Of a stretch of DNA of 48,362 nucleotides, positions 36,368 through 43,129 are shown piece by piece. Under the pieces are notes generated by a model, which did no database searches, was not told the DNA's origin, and saw nothing but the letters and a program-made list of their open reading frames with translations. Both the position numbers and the translations under genes were made by a program. The first letter of the stretch is position 1. Each line of letters starts with the position of its first letter. Source of the stretch: Sedimentibacter saalensis (lineage in GTDB: Bacteria; Bacillota; Clostridia; Tissierellales; Sedimentibacteraceae); assembly GCF_007830175.1 (NCBI RefSeq), contig NZ_VLKH01000014.1, positions 50,962-99,323 on the forward strand. The letters run 5' to 3'.

Positions 36368-36799
36368 ATGAGTAAAAGCGGGTTTACCCTAATAGAAACG
36401 ATTGTCACAATTTTCATATTGATTATTTTGATTTCATTAGCTGTCCCTAAGCTTGATATGGATTTTGCATATATGGACAAGATGGCTAATGAATTTGCCA
36501 TGGACGTAAGATATATTCAGATGGAAAGTATGAAAGTACCCGGTGCTGAGTATAATATTCGAATCAACATGGCTGAAGGCTTTTACAATGTTGATGTGGA
36601 TACTGTCACGGTCAAGACAGTCAAATTCAAGAAAAGATATAAAATAAGCTACAGCAACATTAATATGAATTCAATCGGATTTACATATGAAGGGATGCCT
36701 GTTAATGCAGGTACATTTTCTATATTGGATACCAAATTAAATAAAAAAAAAGAAGTATCAATAGTTCCAACCACAGGAAGAACTATAATTAAAGAATAA
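36368..36799 (+). CDS. Minor prepilin (GspH/FimT-like)
   Basis: The 143-residue prepilin has a very short leader, MSKSG, and cut site [25 protein letters not shown] with Glu at +5. The downstream [21 protein letters not shown] and the beta-rich end ([12 protein letters not shown]) fit the GspH/FimT pattern. I set the start at ATG 36368 because AGGTGGACTATG repeats the exact start context of the preceding gene; an in-frame ATG at 36347 would overlap that gene and add seven residues. It closes the minor pilin set; efp follows 47 bases downstream. Confidence 0.85.
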   Translation: MSKSGFTLIETIVTIFILIILISLAVPKLDMDFAYMDKMANEFAMDVRYIQMESMKVPGAEYNIRINMAEGFYNVDVDTVTVKTVKFKKRYKISYSNINMNSIGFTYEGMPVNAGTFSILDTKLNKKKEVSIVPTTGRTIIKE

Positions 36800-36846
36800 G
36801 CAGCAATGTGCTGGTTATAATATACATAAAGGAGGAGACACTAACA

Positions 36847-37404
36847 ATGATTACAGCAAGTGATTTTAAAAAGGGTATTACTATATCTTGGAATAATGGA
36901 TTATGGCAGATAGTAGATTTTCAACATGTTAAACCTGGAAAGGGAGCTGCCTTTGTTAGAGCTAAATTAAAAAACATAATCTCAGGAGCTATAAGAGAGG
37001 AAACTTTCAACCCTACAGAAAAATTTCCGCTGGCGCGTATTGAAACTAAAGATATGCAATATTTATATAATGATGGACAATTGTATTACTTCATGGATCC
37101 AGAATCATTTGAACAAATTCCGTTAAACTATGACCAAGTTGAGGAAGCTATTAAATATTTGAAAGAAAATGATTTTGCACAGATGAGATTCTATGAAGGC
37201 AAACCATTTGAAGTATCAGCGCCAAACTTTGTTGAACTTGAAATAACTGAAACAGAGCCTGGATTTAAAGGAGATACTGCACAAGGAGCAACTAAGCCTG
37301 CTACAACTGAAACCGGTGCTAAAATAAACGTACCGCTTTTCGTTGAGATAGGAGATAGAGTGAAGATTGACACCAGAACCGGTGAATATCTATCAAGAGT
37401 TTAG
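36847..37404 (+). CDS. efp: Translation elongation factor P
   Basis: EF-P helps ribosomes pass polyproline stretches. The 185-residue protein has the full three-domain layout: the KOW-like domain with [16 protein letters not shown], whose Lys32 is the tip residue modified in many species, then [23 protein letters not shown] and the OB domain ending in [17 protein letters not shown]. The start is ATG 36847, 10 bases after AAAGGAGGAG; an ATG at 36808 in frame has no such site. EF-P could matter locally for the Pro-rich SLH protein at 43130, although its repeat is mainly Pro-Glu-Asp and not polyproline. Confidence 0.97.
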   Translation: MITASDFKKGITISWNNGLWQIVDFQHVKPGKGAAFVRAKLKNIISGAIREETFNPTEKFPLARIETKDMQYLYNDGQLYYFMDPESFEQIPLNYDQVEEAIKYLKENDFAQMRFYEGKPFEVSAPNFVELEITETEPGFKGDTAQGATKPATTETGAKINVPLFVEIGDRVKIDTRTGEYLSRV

Positions 37405-37414
37405 GAGGTAAGAT

Positions 37415-37762
37415 ATGGATTTTTTGTATGAAAAAATTTCTTATTTGAGAGGTTTAGCTGACGGTTTAGACGTTAAGGCTGACACTAAAGAAGGCAAATT
37501 ATTTAATGCGTTGATGGATGTTATCGAAGAAATAGCTGACGGTATGAGTGACATAGTTGAAGAGCAAGATGAAGTAAATGAGTACTTAGATTTATTAGAT
37601 GAAGATTTATCAACCGTAGAAGAAGAATTGTTCGGTGATATGGAAATCGACGAAGATGATTACGATGATGATGATTATGACTTCGATTTCGATGACGAAG
37701 ATGAATTTGATGAAGACTTCGATGATGAAGATCATTGCGGTTGTGGTTGCGAAGAAGAATAA
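37415..37762 (+). CDS. Acidic CD1247-like protein with Cys-rich tail
   Basis: The 115-residue protein starts MDFLYEKISYLRGLADGLDV and continues TKEGKLFNALMDVIEEIADGMSDIVEEQDEVNEYLDLLDEDLSTVEEELFG, the N-terminal domain found in the Clostridial CD1247-like family, whose function is unknown. Residues from about 72 are almost only Asp and Glu with a few Phe/Tyr, ending in HCGCGCEEE, a possible metal site. AGGAGGT overlaps the efp stop, so the two genes are translationally coupled. In relatives the same domain carries a C-terminal zinc-ribbon-like part; here the acidic tail takes that place. Confidence 0.75.
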   Translation: MDFLYEKISYLRGLADGLDVKADTKEGKLFNALMDVIEEIADGMSDIVEEQDEVNEYLDLLDEDLSTVEEELFGDMEIDEDDYDDDDYDFDFDDEDEFDEDFDDEDHCGCGCEEE

Positions 37763-37773
37763 TAATAATTTGC

Positions 37774-37805
37774 AAAAAAGCATTTCCATTTGGAGATGCT
37801 TTTTT
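37774..37805 (+). terminator. Terminator of the efp transcript
   Basis: AAAAAAGCATTTCC (37774-37787) pairs with GGAGATGCTTTTTT (37792-37805) around an ATTT loop. Confidence 0.85.
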
Positions 37806-37821
37806 AGTGCAATACTCAAGC

Positions 37822-37905
37822 CCGGGCGGACACAAGGTCCGCCCCTACATATGGCAGTGAAAAATACAGTTGTTCAGCGGGAGGACAGTAGTCTGACCCT
37901 ACGTT
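37822..37905. repeat. Composite repeat with one arm inverted
   Basis: A right-type arm (37822-37848, CGGGCGGAC to GTCCGCCCCTAC) is followed by GCGGGAGGACAGTAG to CTGACCCTACG (near 37878-37903), a left-type arm in reverse orientation with one mismatch. It fills the space between convergent genes. Confidence 0.75.
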
Positions 37906-37931
37906 TCGGAAATAGAATATATGATAATTGA

Positions 37932-38792
37932 TTAAGGCCAGATTTCTTCAGGGTCAACTCCGTATATTTGAACAACTTCAAACAAATCACTGTTGGCAAT
38001 GTCCTTTGGCGTTACAAGCCATGAACCGTCATAGTCAACATCATATCCATTTTGCATGAACGGATACCACACAAGATGTGAGCACTGAGTGCTCTTGAGT
38101 TTTTCAGGAACAGGATTTTTGCTGCTCAAAAGACCAACAAACAATCCGTAGGGAACATCATTTAGATTATTTTTTGCAAACTTTGCTATTTCATCCAATG
38201 TTTCCTGTGAAGTGTCTTTCAGCTTCAGCATCATGAATGAGGGGTAAACTCTCCATTTGTTGATGTTTTGAAACATTGTGTTTGTTCCCAGTATTACTGC
38301 TTCAAGAGTTTCTCCTCTTTCTGCGTCAGTTATTATGGCTGCATGTCCATGGCGCCAGCCAAGAGAATGGGTTGCCTTTGTTATGAGAACATATCCGTTT
38401 TCATAGGGCGCAAAGTTAAATCCATACATTGGCTTTCCTTCATCATTTACAATTGATTCCTGACTTGTGATTATTCCTATGGGTTCGCATAAAACTTCAT
38501 TATCTCTGAAGAATATTTCCTGAAACTTAATTATTTCAGATTTTCCATCAGATTTTTTCATTAGCTCGTCTACAGCTGTTTTGCCTAGGCCTGTCTGATA
38601 AAAAAGCTGCTTGTAATCTTCCTCTGTAAAAGTTTCCTTTTCTAAAATGATGCTTATATCTTCCTTTTGATAGTCCGGGCGAATATATCCTGAGGGCTCT
38701 ATAACTTCTTCTAATATTGCAATTGCAGCAATAATAATTAAAATTGCTGATACTACAGCAATTAACTTCTTATGTTTAATTTTTTTTATCAT
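37932..38792 (-). CDS. Membrane-anchored permuted papain-like peptidase (C92/YiiX-like)
   Basis: The 286-residue protein has an N-terminal helix (about 9-30) preceded by Lys-rich residues, so it is anchored or secreted. RHGHAAIITDAERGETLEA and later TQCSHLVWYPFMQ give a His-first, Cys-second order, as in permuted papain-fold enzymes of the YiiX/YaeF (C92) class within the NlpC/P60 superfamily. Such proteins are thought to cut amide bonds in peptidoglycan, proteins or lipids; the substrate here is unknown. The start is the ATG at 38792, 7 bases after AAAGGA on the minus strand; a TTG at 38819 lacks a site. It is transcribed opposite to its neighbours. Confidence 0.72.
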   Translation of the reverse strand: MIKKIKHKKLIAVVSAILIIIAAIAILEEVIEPSGYIRPDYQKEDISIILEKETFTEEDYKQLFYQTGLGKTAVDELMKKSDGKSEIIKFQEIFFRDNEVLCEPIGIITSQESIVNDEGKPMYGFNFAPYENGYVLITKATHSLGWRHGHAAIITDAERGETLEAVILGTNTMFQNINKWRVYPSFMMLKLKDTSQETLDEIAKFAKNNLNDVPYGLFVGLLSSKNPVPEKLKSTQCSHLVWYPFMQNGYDVDYDGSWLVTPKDIANSDLFEVVQIYGVDPEEIWP

Positions 38793-39012
38793 AATATGTC
38801 CTTTTCGTTTATTAAGCAAAAGTTGATTTCACGCGGAACTGTTGTTATTGCACAATTCTTGTATATCAATTATATATCAACATGAAAATATTGCAATGTA
38901 AAATATTAGAATGTAAAGTTTAAATAAATTTCTACATAAAAATTATAGTTCAAGCTGTTAAAATTTCATTTGATATGTTATAATATATATCATTTAAAAA
39001 TGGAGGATTCTA

Positions 39013-39120
39013 ATGAACAAATATAAAAGAGCAGGCAACTTCACAAGAGCCGTATGTTTCATTTTAGCCTTTGGTATGATAATAACCACATTTATGAGCA
39101 TGCTGATTTACTTTTTTTAG
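39013..39120 (+). CDS. Small single-helix membrane protein, 35 residues
   Basis: An open frame of 35 residues starts at ATG 39013, 5 bases after TGGAGGA. It has a basic, Asn/Lys/Arg-rich start (NKYKRAGNFTRAV) and one hydrophobic helix (about 14-34). A TATAAT at 38979-38984 gives a -10 at a suitable distance, with only a weak -35. The stop lies 10 bases before the next gene, so the pair probably shares a transcript. I recognise no family. The ribosome binding site, promoter and tidy spacing support it as real despite its length. Confidence 0.65.
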   Translation: MNKYKRAGNFTRAVCFILAFGMIITTFMSMLIYFF

Positions 39121-39130
39121 GAAGTGACAT

Positions 39131-39553
39131 ATGAAGAATATTGTTGATAAATTAAATAAAGAAGAACTGGCACACCCTTTGGATGAACAGCCATTATACC
39201 ATAAAAACTGTGCAGAGATAATGCTGATGGCCGCTGATGAACAGTACAAACTGGGACTTGATGAAAGATTTTTTAAGGCTGTATGCCCATTTGGCGGAGG
39301 TTTTCAGACAGAAAACACATGCGGAGCCCTTTTGGGAGCTTTAGCAGCAATTGGGTTGATGTACACTGAAGAACGACCTACAACAAATGATAAGATGAAA
39401 GAAAAAACAAAACAATTTGTTGCAGAATTTGAAAAAGAATTCGGAGCTTTGGACTGTGCGAATATCAAAGCTCATCACAGAAGTGAAACAGAAGGATGTG
39501 CTCCTGTGAAGATAAGAACTGCAGAAGTGTTTGAAAGAGTAATCAATGATTAA
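39131..39553 (+). CDS. C_GCAxxG_C_C family redox-type protein
   Basis: The 140-residue protein belongs to the C_GCAxxG_C_C family, named for its cysteine spacing. The matches here are CPFGGGFQ, then TCGALLGALAAIGLMY, which stands for GCAxxG, then LDCANIK and GCAPVK. Members are often found with redox or reductase genes and may bind an iron-sulfur cluster or another metal; the biochemical role is not known. A helical N terminus precedes the cysteine region. It follows the small membrane protein by 10 bases and precedes a helicase gene by 9, so the three may form one operon. Confidence 0.8.
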   Translation: MKNIVDKLNKEELAHPLDEQPLYHKNCAEIMLMAADEQYKLGLDERFFKAVCPFGGGFQTENTCGALLGALAAIGLMYTEERPTTNDKMKEKTKQFVAEFEKEFGALDCANIKAHHRSETEGCAPVKIRTAEVFERVIND

Positions 39554-39562
39554 CAGGTGAAT

Positions 39563-41440
39563 ATGGAATACTATGACTATTTAAAAGAAATTAACGGCGT
39601 AAATCTGAACAGTCAGCAAATGGAAGCTGCTTCATTTGATAAGGGAAACGCCCTTGTGCTTTCAACGGCTGGTTCAGGAAAGACTACCGTAACAATTGCC
39701 AGGGCCGGACGATTGCTGTATGAAAACAAATGCAGCAGAAAAGTTTTGACAATTACATTTTCAAAAATGGCAGCCAATGACATGAAAAACAGGTTTCAAT
39801 CTTATTTTGGCAGCGTGTATAAATCAAAAACCGAATTTTCAACCATTCATGCCTTTTCTTATAAAATTGTGAAGAGCTTTTACAATAGAAAAGGCATTGA
39901 TTTTGAACTATTGACCAACAGTTATCACATCCTTGGAGAAATACTCAAATCTCATTATTCAAAATCTTATTTCAATTATGTAAGCGATGAAGAAATTGAA
40001 AATTTGTCATCAGCCATTGGTTTTGTAAACAACATGATGATAAATCCAGCTGAATACAAAGACTACGGCATAGAAATAAAAGGTTTTGACACCATTTACG
40101 AAACATACCGCACGTACAAATCAAAAAACAGGCTTATTGATTTTGATGATATGCTTCTTTTTGCTTACAAAATTATCAAAGGTTCAGATTATTACAGGGA
40201 TTACATAAAAAATACTTACCAGTATGTGCAGATAGATGAAATGCAGGATACTTCAAAGATACAGCATGAACTCATAAAGCTTATAACAGATGACAATTTG
40301 TTCATGGTAGGAGATGACGACCAGGCAATTTATTCATTCAGAGGCAGTTATCCGGATTTCATGTTAGAATTCAGGGACATATACAAGGACGGCAAAGTTT
40401 TTTATCTTAACAACAATTACAGGTCAGATAAGAACATTGTGGAAGGTGCAAGGCACTTCATAGAAAGAAATAAAAAAAGATATGCAAAAGCAATCAATAC
40501 AGACAATGAAAGAATAAATGAAATAAATATAATTCGTGTCAAGAATAGAGCCGAACAGGCAAAACTAATAACTGAAGCACTTTTGCAAGCAAATGACCAG
40601 ACAGTTGGCATTTTGTTCAGATATAATATGTCTGCCATGATTTTGGCCAACAATCTCAATGAAAATAAAATAGACTTTTATATTAAGGAAGACAAAACAA
40701 AATTTTTCAGCAGCCCGGTTTTATATGATGTCATGGCATTCTTAAATCTGGCCCTAAATCCTAAAGACAGAGATGCCTTTTCAAGGATATACTATAAAAG
40801 CTACACATACTTTTCAAAAGGTATGTGCAAGATTGTAACTGACAGCCCTAGAGAGGACCTTACAGTCTTTGATATTCTCGATAACTACAGGTATTTTGAT
40901 CACTACGTATATGATAAAATACATCAATTCAAAATTGACATCAATTATTTGAACAAATTGAGACCAATGGATGCAATTCGCTTCATTAAAATGGAACTGG
41001 AATATATAAATTATCTGGAGAGAATGCAGGAGGAAGGGCGAAATAACATGTCAAATTCTCTTCATATTTTGGAGATACTTGAAGAGATAGGTTCATACTG
41101 CAAAAATATAAGGGAATTTATAGATAAAATCAACAACCTTCAGGAGGTTATTAAAAATGCCTCTGAAAACAAAAATGCCAATGTGACACTTACAACTATT
41201 CACAGTGCCAAGGGACTTGAATATGATCATGTGTACATGATTGACAACATAAGCGGTGAATTTCCTTCAGAGAAGAAAAACATGTCTGAAGTAGAATATG
41301 AAAAAATTCTTGAAGAAGAAAGACGAATTTTTTACGTGGGAATGACAAGGGCAAAAAAAGTGCTTAATATCATTGTCCCAGGCGCGCCGTCACTTTTTGT
41401 GAATGAACTGATTCAATCAAACAAAAAAAACAATGCATAG
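39563..41440 (+). CDS. UvrD/PcrA-like superfamily 1 helicase
   Basis: The 625-residue protein has the SF1 helicase motifs in order: NSQQMEAA (Q motif), STAGSGKTTV (Walker A, about 34-39), TFSKMAANDMKNR (Ia), VQIDEMQDTSKIQ (II), VGDDDQAIYSFRG (III), LNNNYRSDKNIV (IV), VTLTTIHSAKGLEYDHVYMID (V) and EEERRIFYVGMTRAKK (VI). It is shorter than PcrA (about 730 residues), mostly through a reduced 2B domain, and lacks the PcrA C-terminal tail. It should unwind DNA 3' to 5' in repair. I start at ATG 39563 after AGGTGA; a GTG at 39557 lies within that site. Confidence 0.92.
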   Translation: MEYYDYLKEINGVNLNSQQMEAASFDKGNALVLSTAGSGKTTVTIARAGRLLYENKCSRKVLTITFSKMAANDMKNRFQSYFGSVYKSKTEFSTIHAFSYKIVKSFYNRKGIDFELLTNSYHILGEILKSHYSKSYFNYVSDEEIENLSSAIGFVNNMMINPAEYKDYGIEIKGFDTIYETYRTYKSKNRLIDFDDMLLFAYKIIKGSDYYRDYIKNTYQYVQIDEMQDTSKIQHELIKLITDDNLFMVGDDDQAIYSFRGSYPDFMLEFRDIYKDGKVFYLNNNYRSDKNIVEGARHFIERNKKRYAKAINTDNERINEINIIRVKNRAEQAKLITEALLQANDQTVGILFRYNMSAMILANNLNENKIDFYIKEDKTKFFSSPVLYDVMAFLNLALNPKDRDAFSRIYYKSYTYFSKGMCKIVTDSPREDLTVFDILDNYRYFDHYVYDKIHQFKIDINYLNKLRPMDAIRFIKMELEYINYLERMQEEGRNNMSNSLHILEILEEIGSYCKNIREFIDKINNLQEVIKNASENKNANVTLTTIHSAKGLEYDHVYMIDNISGEFPSEKKNMSEVEYEKILEEERRIFYVGMTRAKKVLNIIVPGAPSLFVNELIQSNKKNNA

Positions 41441-41557
41441 CATAAAATGCCTAAAAATTTCCATAAAAAGTAAATTTATTGATTATTTTTTATTGAAAAT
41501 ATTAATAAATAATTATATAATGTAATATATTGTAAGGCTAAAATTGGGGGACACGGT

Positions 41558-42766
41558 ATGAAACTTTACATTAATACATTGGGAGAATTTGATATAAAAG
41601 CAAATGGACAGTCAATGCTAAAAGAATCCAGCCGCACATACAGAATATACAAACTTTTTGAATATTTTCTTACTTTTAGAAACAAAAAGCTGCTGCCGGA
41701 TACAATCATTGATAATTTGTTGTCTGAAAGCGATTCCGACGACCCTAAAAACATGCTCAGAACGCAGATTTTCAGACTGAGAAAAATAATCAAGATGCTG
41801 CTGCCGGATGGTATTGATGCAGAGGAATATATCAACATCAATTTCACCAACGGGTATTATTGTCTTGAAATAGGTGAAAATACTGTTGTCGATATTGACG
41901 AGTTTGAAAGGCTGATTCTAAAGGGCGATGCAGAGCGAACTACAAATGCAAACAGCGCTATTGAGTATTATGAAGAAGCCATAAGCCTTTATAAGGGATT
42001 ATATTTGTCTGACAATGCATATGAAGTATGGCTGGTTCCCACAAGGAACTATTATCAAAGGCTATATTTAAAAACATTGTCCAAGCTGTTTGAACTCTTA
42101 AAAGATAAAGGGGAAAATGAAGAAATCATAGCATTATGTGAAAAGGCGCTTCTTTCTGAACCTTATGAAGAAGAAATCCACATCAATCTGATGGAAGCCA
42201 TGCTAAATCTTGGTCAATCAAAAGCTGCAATGAACCATTATGAATATGCATTGAATCTGTTAGAAAGAGAAATGGATGCAAAGCCTTCGAATAGGTTTAT
42301 AGATCTGCGGAAAAAAATACATAATAATTCTCATAAAAACACAGATATTGATTTGTCTTCTATAAAGATGCAGCTTGAAGAGGCTGCAGAAAATGGTGCA
42401 ATGCACTGTAATTTTGAGTATTTTAAATTTCTGTTCAATCTTCAGAAAAGAAAATCCATAAGAAATAACGAGTATGACTATCTTTGCATTATTAACTTCA
42501 ACAAAAGAGGTTTGCACAGCCATGAGTCACTGGCAAATATTTCAAGGGAGTGGGCAATGCTTCTGAAGACTACTTTGAGAAAGGGCGATGTGTTTACATT
42601 CTGGAACGATAGTCAGATACTCATAATGCTCCATGACGTAAGGGGAGACGGAGTGAGTATTATTGAAAACAGAATTGCAAGTAATATGAAAAGTTATATG
42701 AAAATAAATGAAAATGAAATAAATATGATTTTTCAGCCCTTAGTGTCTGAAAATACTTTGATATAA
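41558..42766 (+). CDS. SARP-type transcriptional regulator with BTAD and degenerate GGDEF-like C terminus
   Basis: The 402-residue regulator has three parts. Residues 1-100 form an OmpR-type winged helix (LYINTLGEFDIKANGQ, then YRIYKLFEYFLTFRNKKLLPDTIID and MLRTQIFRLRKIIK). Residues about 100-255 form the bacterial transcriptional activation domain (VDIDEFERLI, AIEYYEEAISLYKGLYL, YYQRLYLKTLSKLFELL, LLSEPYEEEIHINLMEAMLNLG, NHYEYALNLLEREM). Residues about 270-402 resemble a worn nucleotide-cyclase fold: RKGDVFTFWNDSQILIML stands where GGDEF proteins have R-x-G-G-D-E-F. SARPs bind 11-bp direct repeats just upstream of the -10; such arrays precede the next two genes and the tad locus. The activating signal is unknown. 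Confidence 0.88.
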   Translation: MKLYINTLGEFDIKANGQSMLKESSRTYRIYKLFEYFLTFRNKKLLPDTIIDNLLSESDSDDPKNMLRTQIFRLRKIIKMLLPDGIDAEEYININFTNGYYCLEIGENTVVDIDEFERLILKGDAERTTNANSAIEYYEEAISLYKGLYLSDNAYEVWLVPTRNYYQRLYLKTLSKLFELLKDKGENEEIIALCEKALLSEPYEEEIHINLMEAMLNLGQSKAAMNHYEYALNLLEREMDAKPSNRFIDLRKKIHNNSHKNTDIDLSSIKMQLEEAAENGAMHCNFEYFKFLFNLQKRKSIRNNEYDYLCIINFNKRGLHSHESLANISREWAMLLKTTLRKGDVFTFWNDSQILIMLHDVRGDGVSIIENRIASNMKSYMKINENEINMIFQPLVSENTLI

Positions 42767-42768
42767 TT

Positions 42769-42823
42769 GCAGCCTCTTTGAAGGCTGCCGTGTCATTCTG
42801 AGGGCGCAGCCCGAAGAATCTCA
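42769..42823. repeat. Hairpin plus GTCATTCTGAGG/GAATCTCAT repeat
   Basis: GCAGCCT (42769-42775) pairs with AGGCTGC (42782-42788) but lacks a T run. A copy of the GTCATTCTGAGG to GAAGAATCTCAT family follows (42791-42823). Confidence 0.7.
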
Positions 42824-42877
42824 TATTTAAGCTAGGATATTATTCACTAATGCACACAATCACAATAGCAATGAACT

Positions 42878-42904
42878 AACAGTCTTTTTCAAGACTGTTT
42901 TTTT
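42878..42904 (+). terminator. Terminator after the SARP regulator gene
   Basis: AACAGTCTT (42878-42886) pairs with AAGACTGTT (42891-42899), followed by a run of T. It isolates the regulator from the SLH gene and its operator array. Confidence 0.88.
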
Positions 42905-42917
42905 GTCGTTTTTTGGC

Positions 42918-42993
42918 GTAATTAAAATGTAATTGAAATGAAATTGAAATGAAACTGCTAAAAAATTGAGATGTAATTACAAATACATATAAT
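42918..42993 (+). promoter_or_regulatory. SARP-type operator array and promoter of the SLH gene
   Basis: Six contiguous 11-base units begin at 42918, 42929, 42940, 42951, 42962 and 42973. Four of them open with GTAATT or GAAATT/AAAATT. The last heptad (42973-42979) ends 8 bases before a perfect TATAAT (42988-42993). TTGAGA at 42966 is a weak -35 buried in the array. This geometry is the known SARP operator rule. The remaining 136 bases to the ATG are a leader without clear terminator. Confidence 0.75.
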
Positions 42994-43129
42994 AATATTA
43001 AGCAAACACAAAAACGCAACTTGTACGGAGACTTAAATGCAGACTGGAAGAAAATAAGTACGGTTAATGATTTATAATTAGTTGCTTAAATGAACATAAA
43101 ACTGACACTTAGGACGAGGGGGTTATAAA

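Noticed and set aside
37521..37835. Minus-strand frame of 104 residues rich in His, Arg and Asn opposite the acidic protein
   Set aside because: It is the antisense of an Asp/Glu-rich coding run, crosses the terminator and shows no start signal.
41479..41521. SARP-type 11-bp repeats at the regulator's own promoter
   Set aside because: A TATAAT exists at 41516-41521, but the words at the expected heptad positions (ATTAATA, TTATTGA) match the GTAATT consensus no better than AT-rich background.
43001..43085. A second GEMM-I riboswitch upstream of the SLH gene
   Set aside because: GCAAAC and ACGCAA words are present, but only a few bases lie between them, so the P2 hairpin with GNRA loop is missing and no terminator follows.
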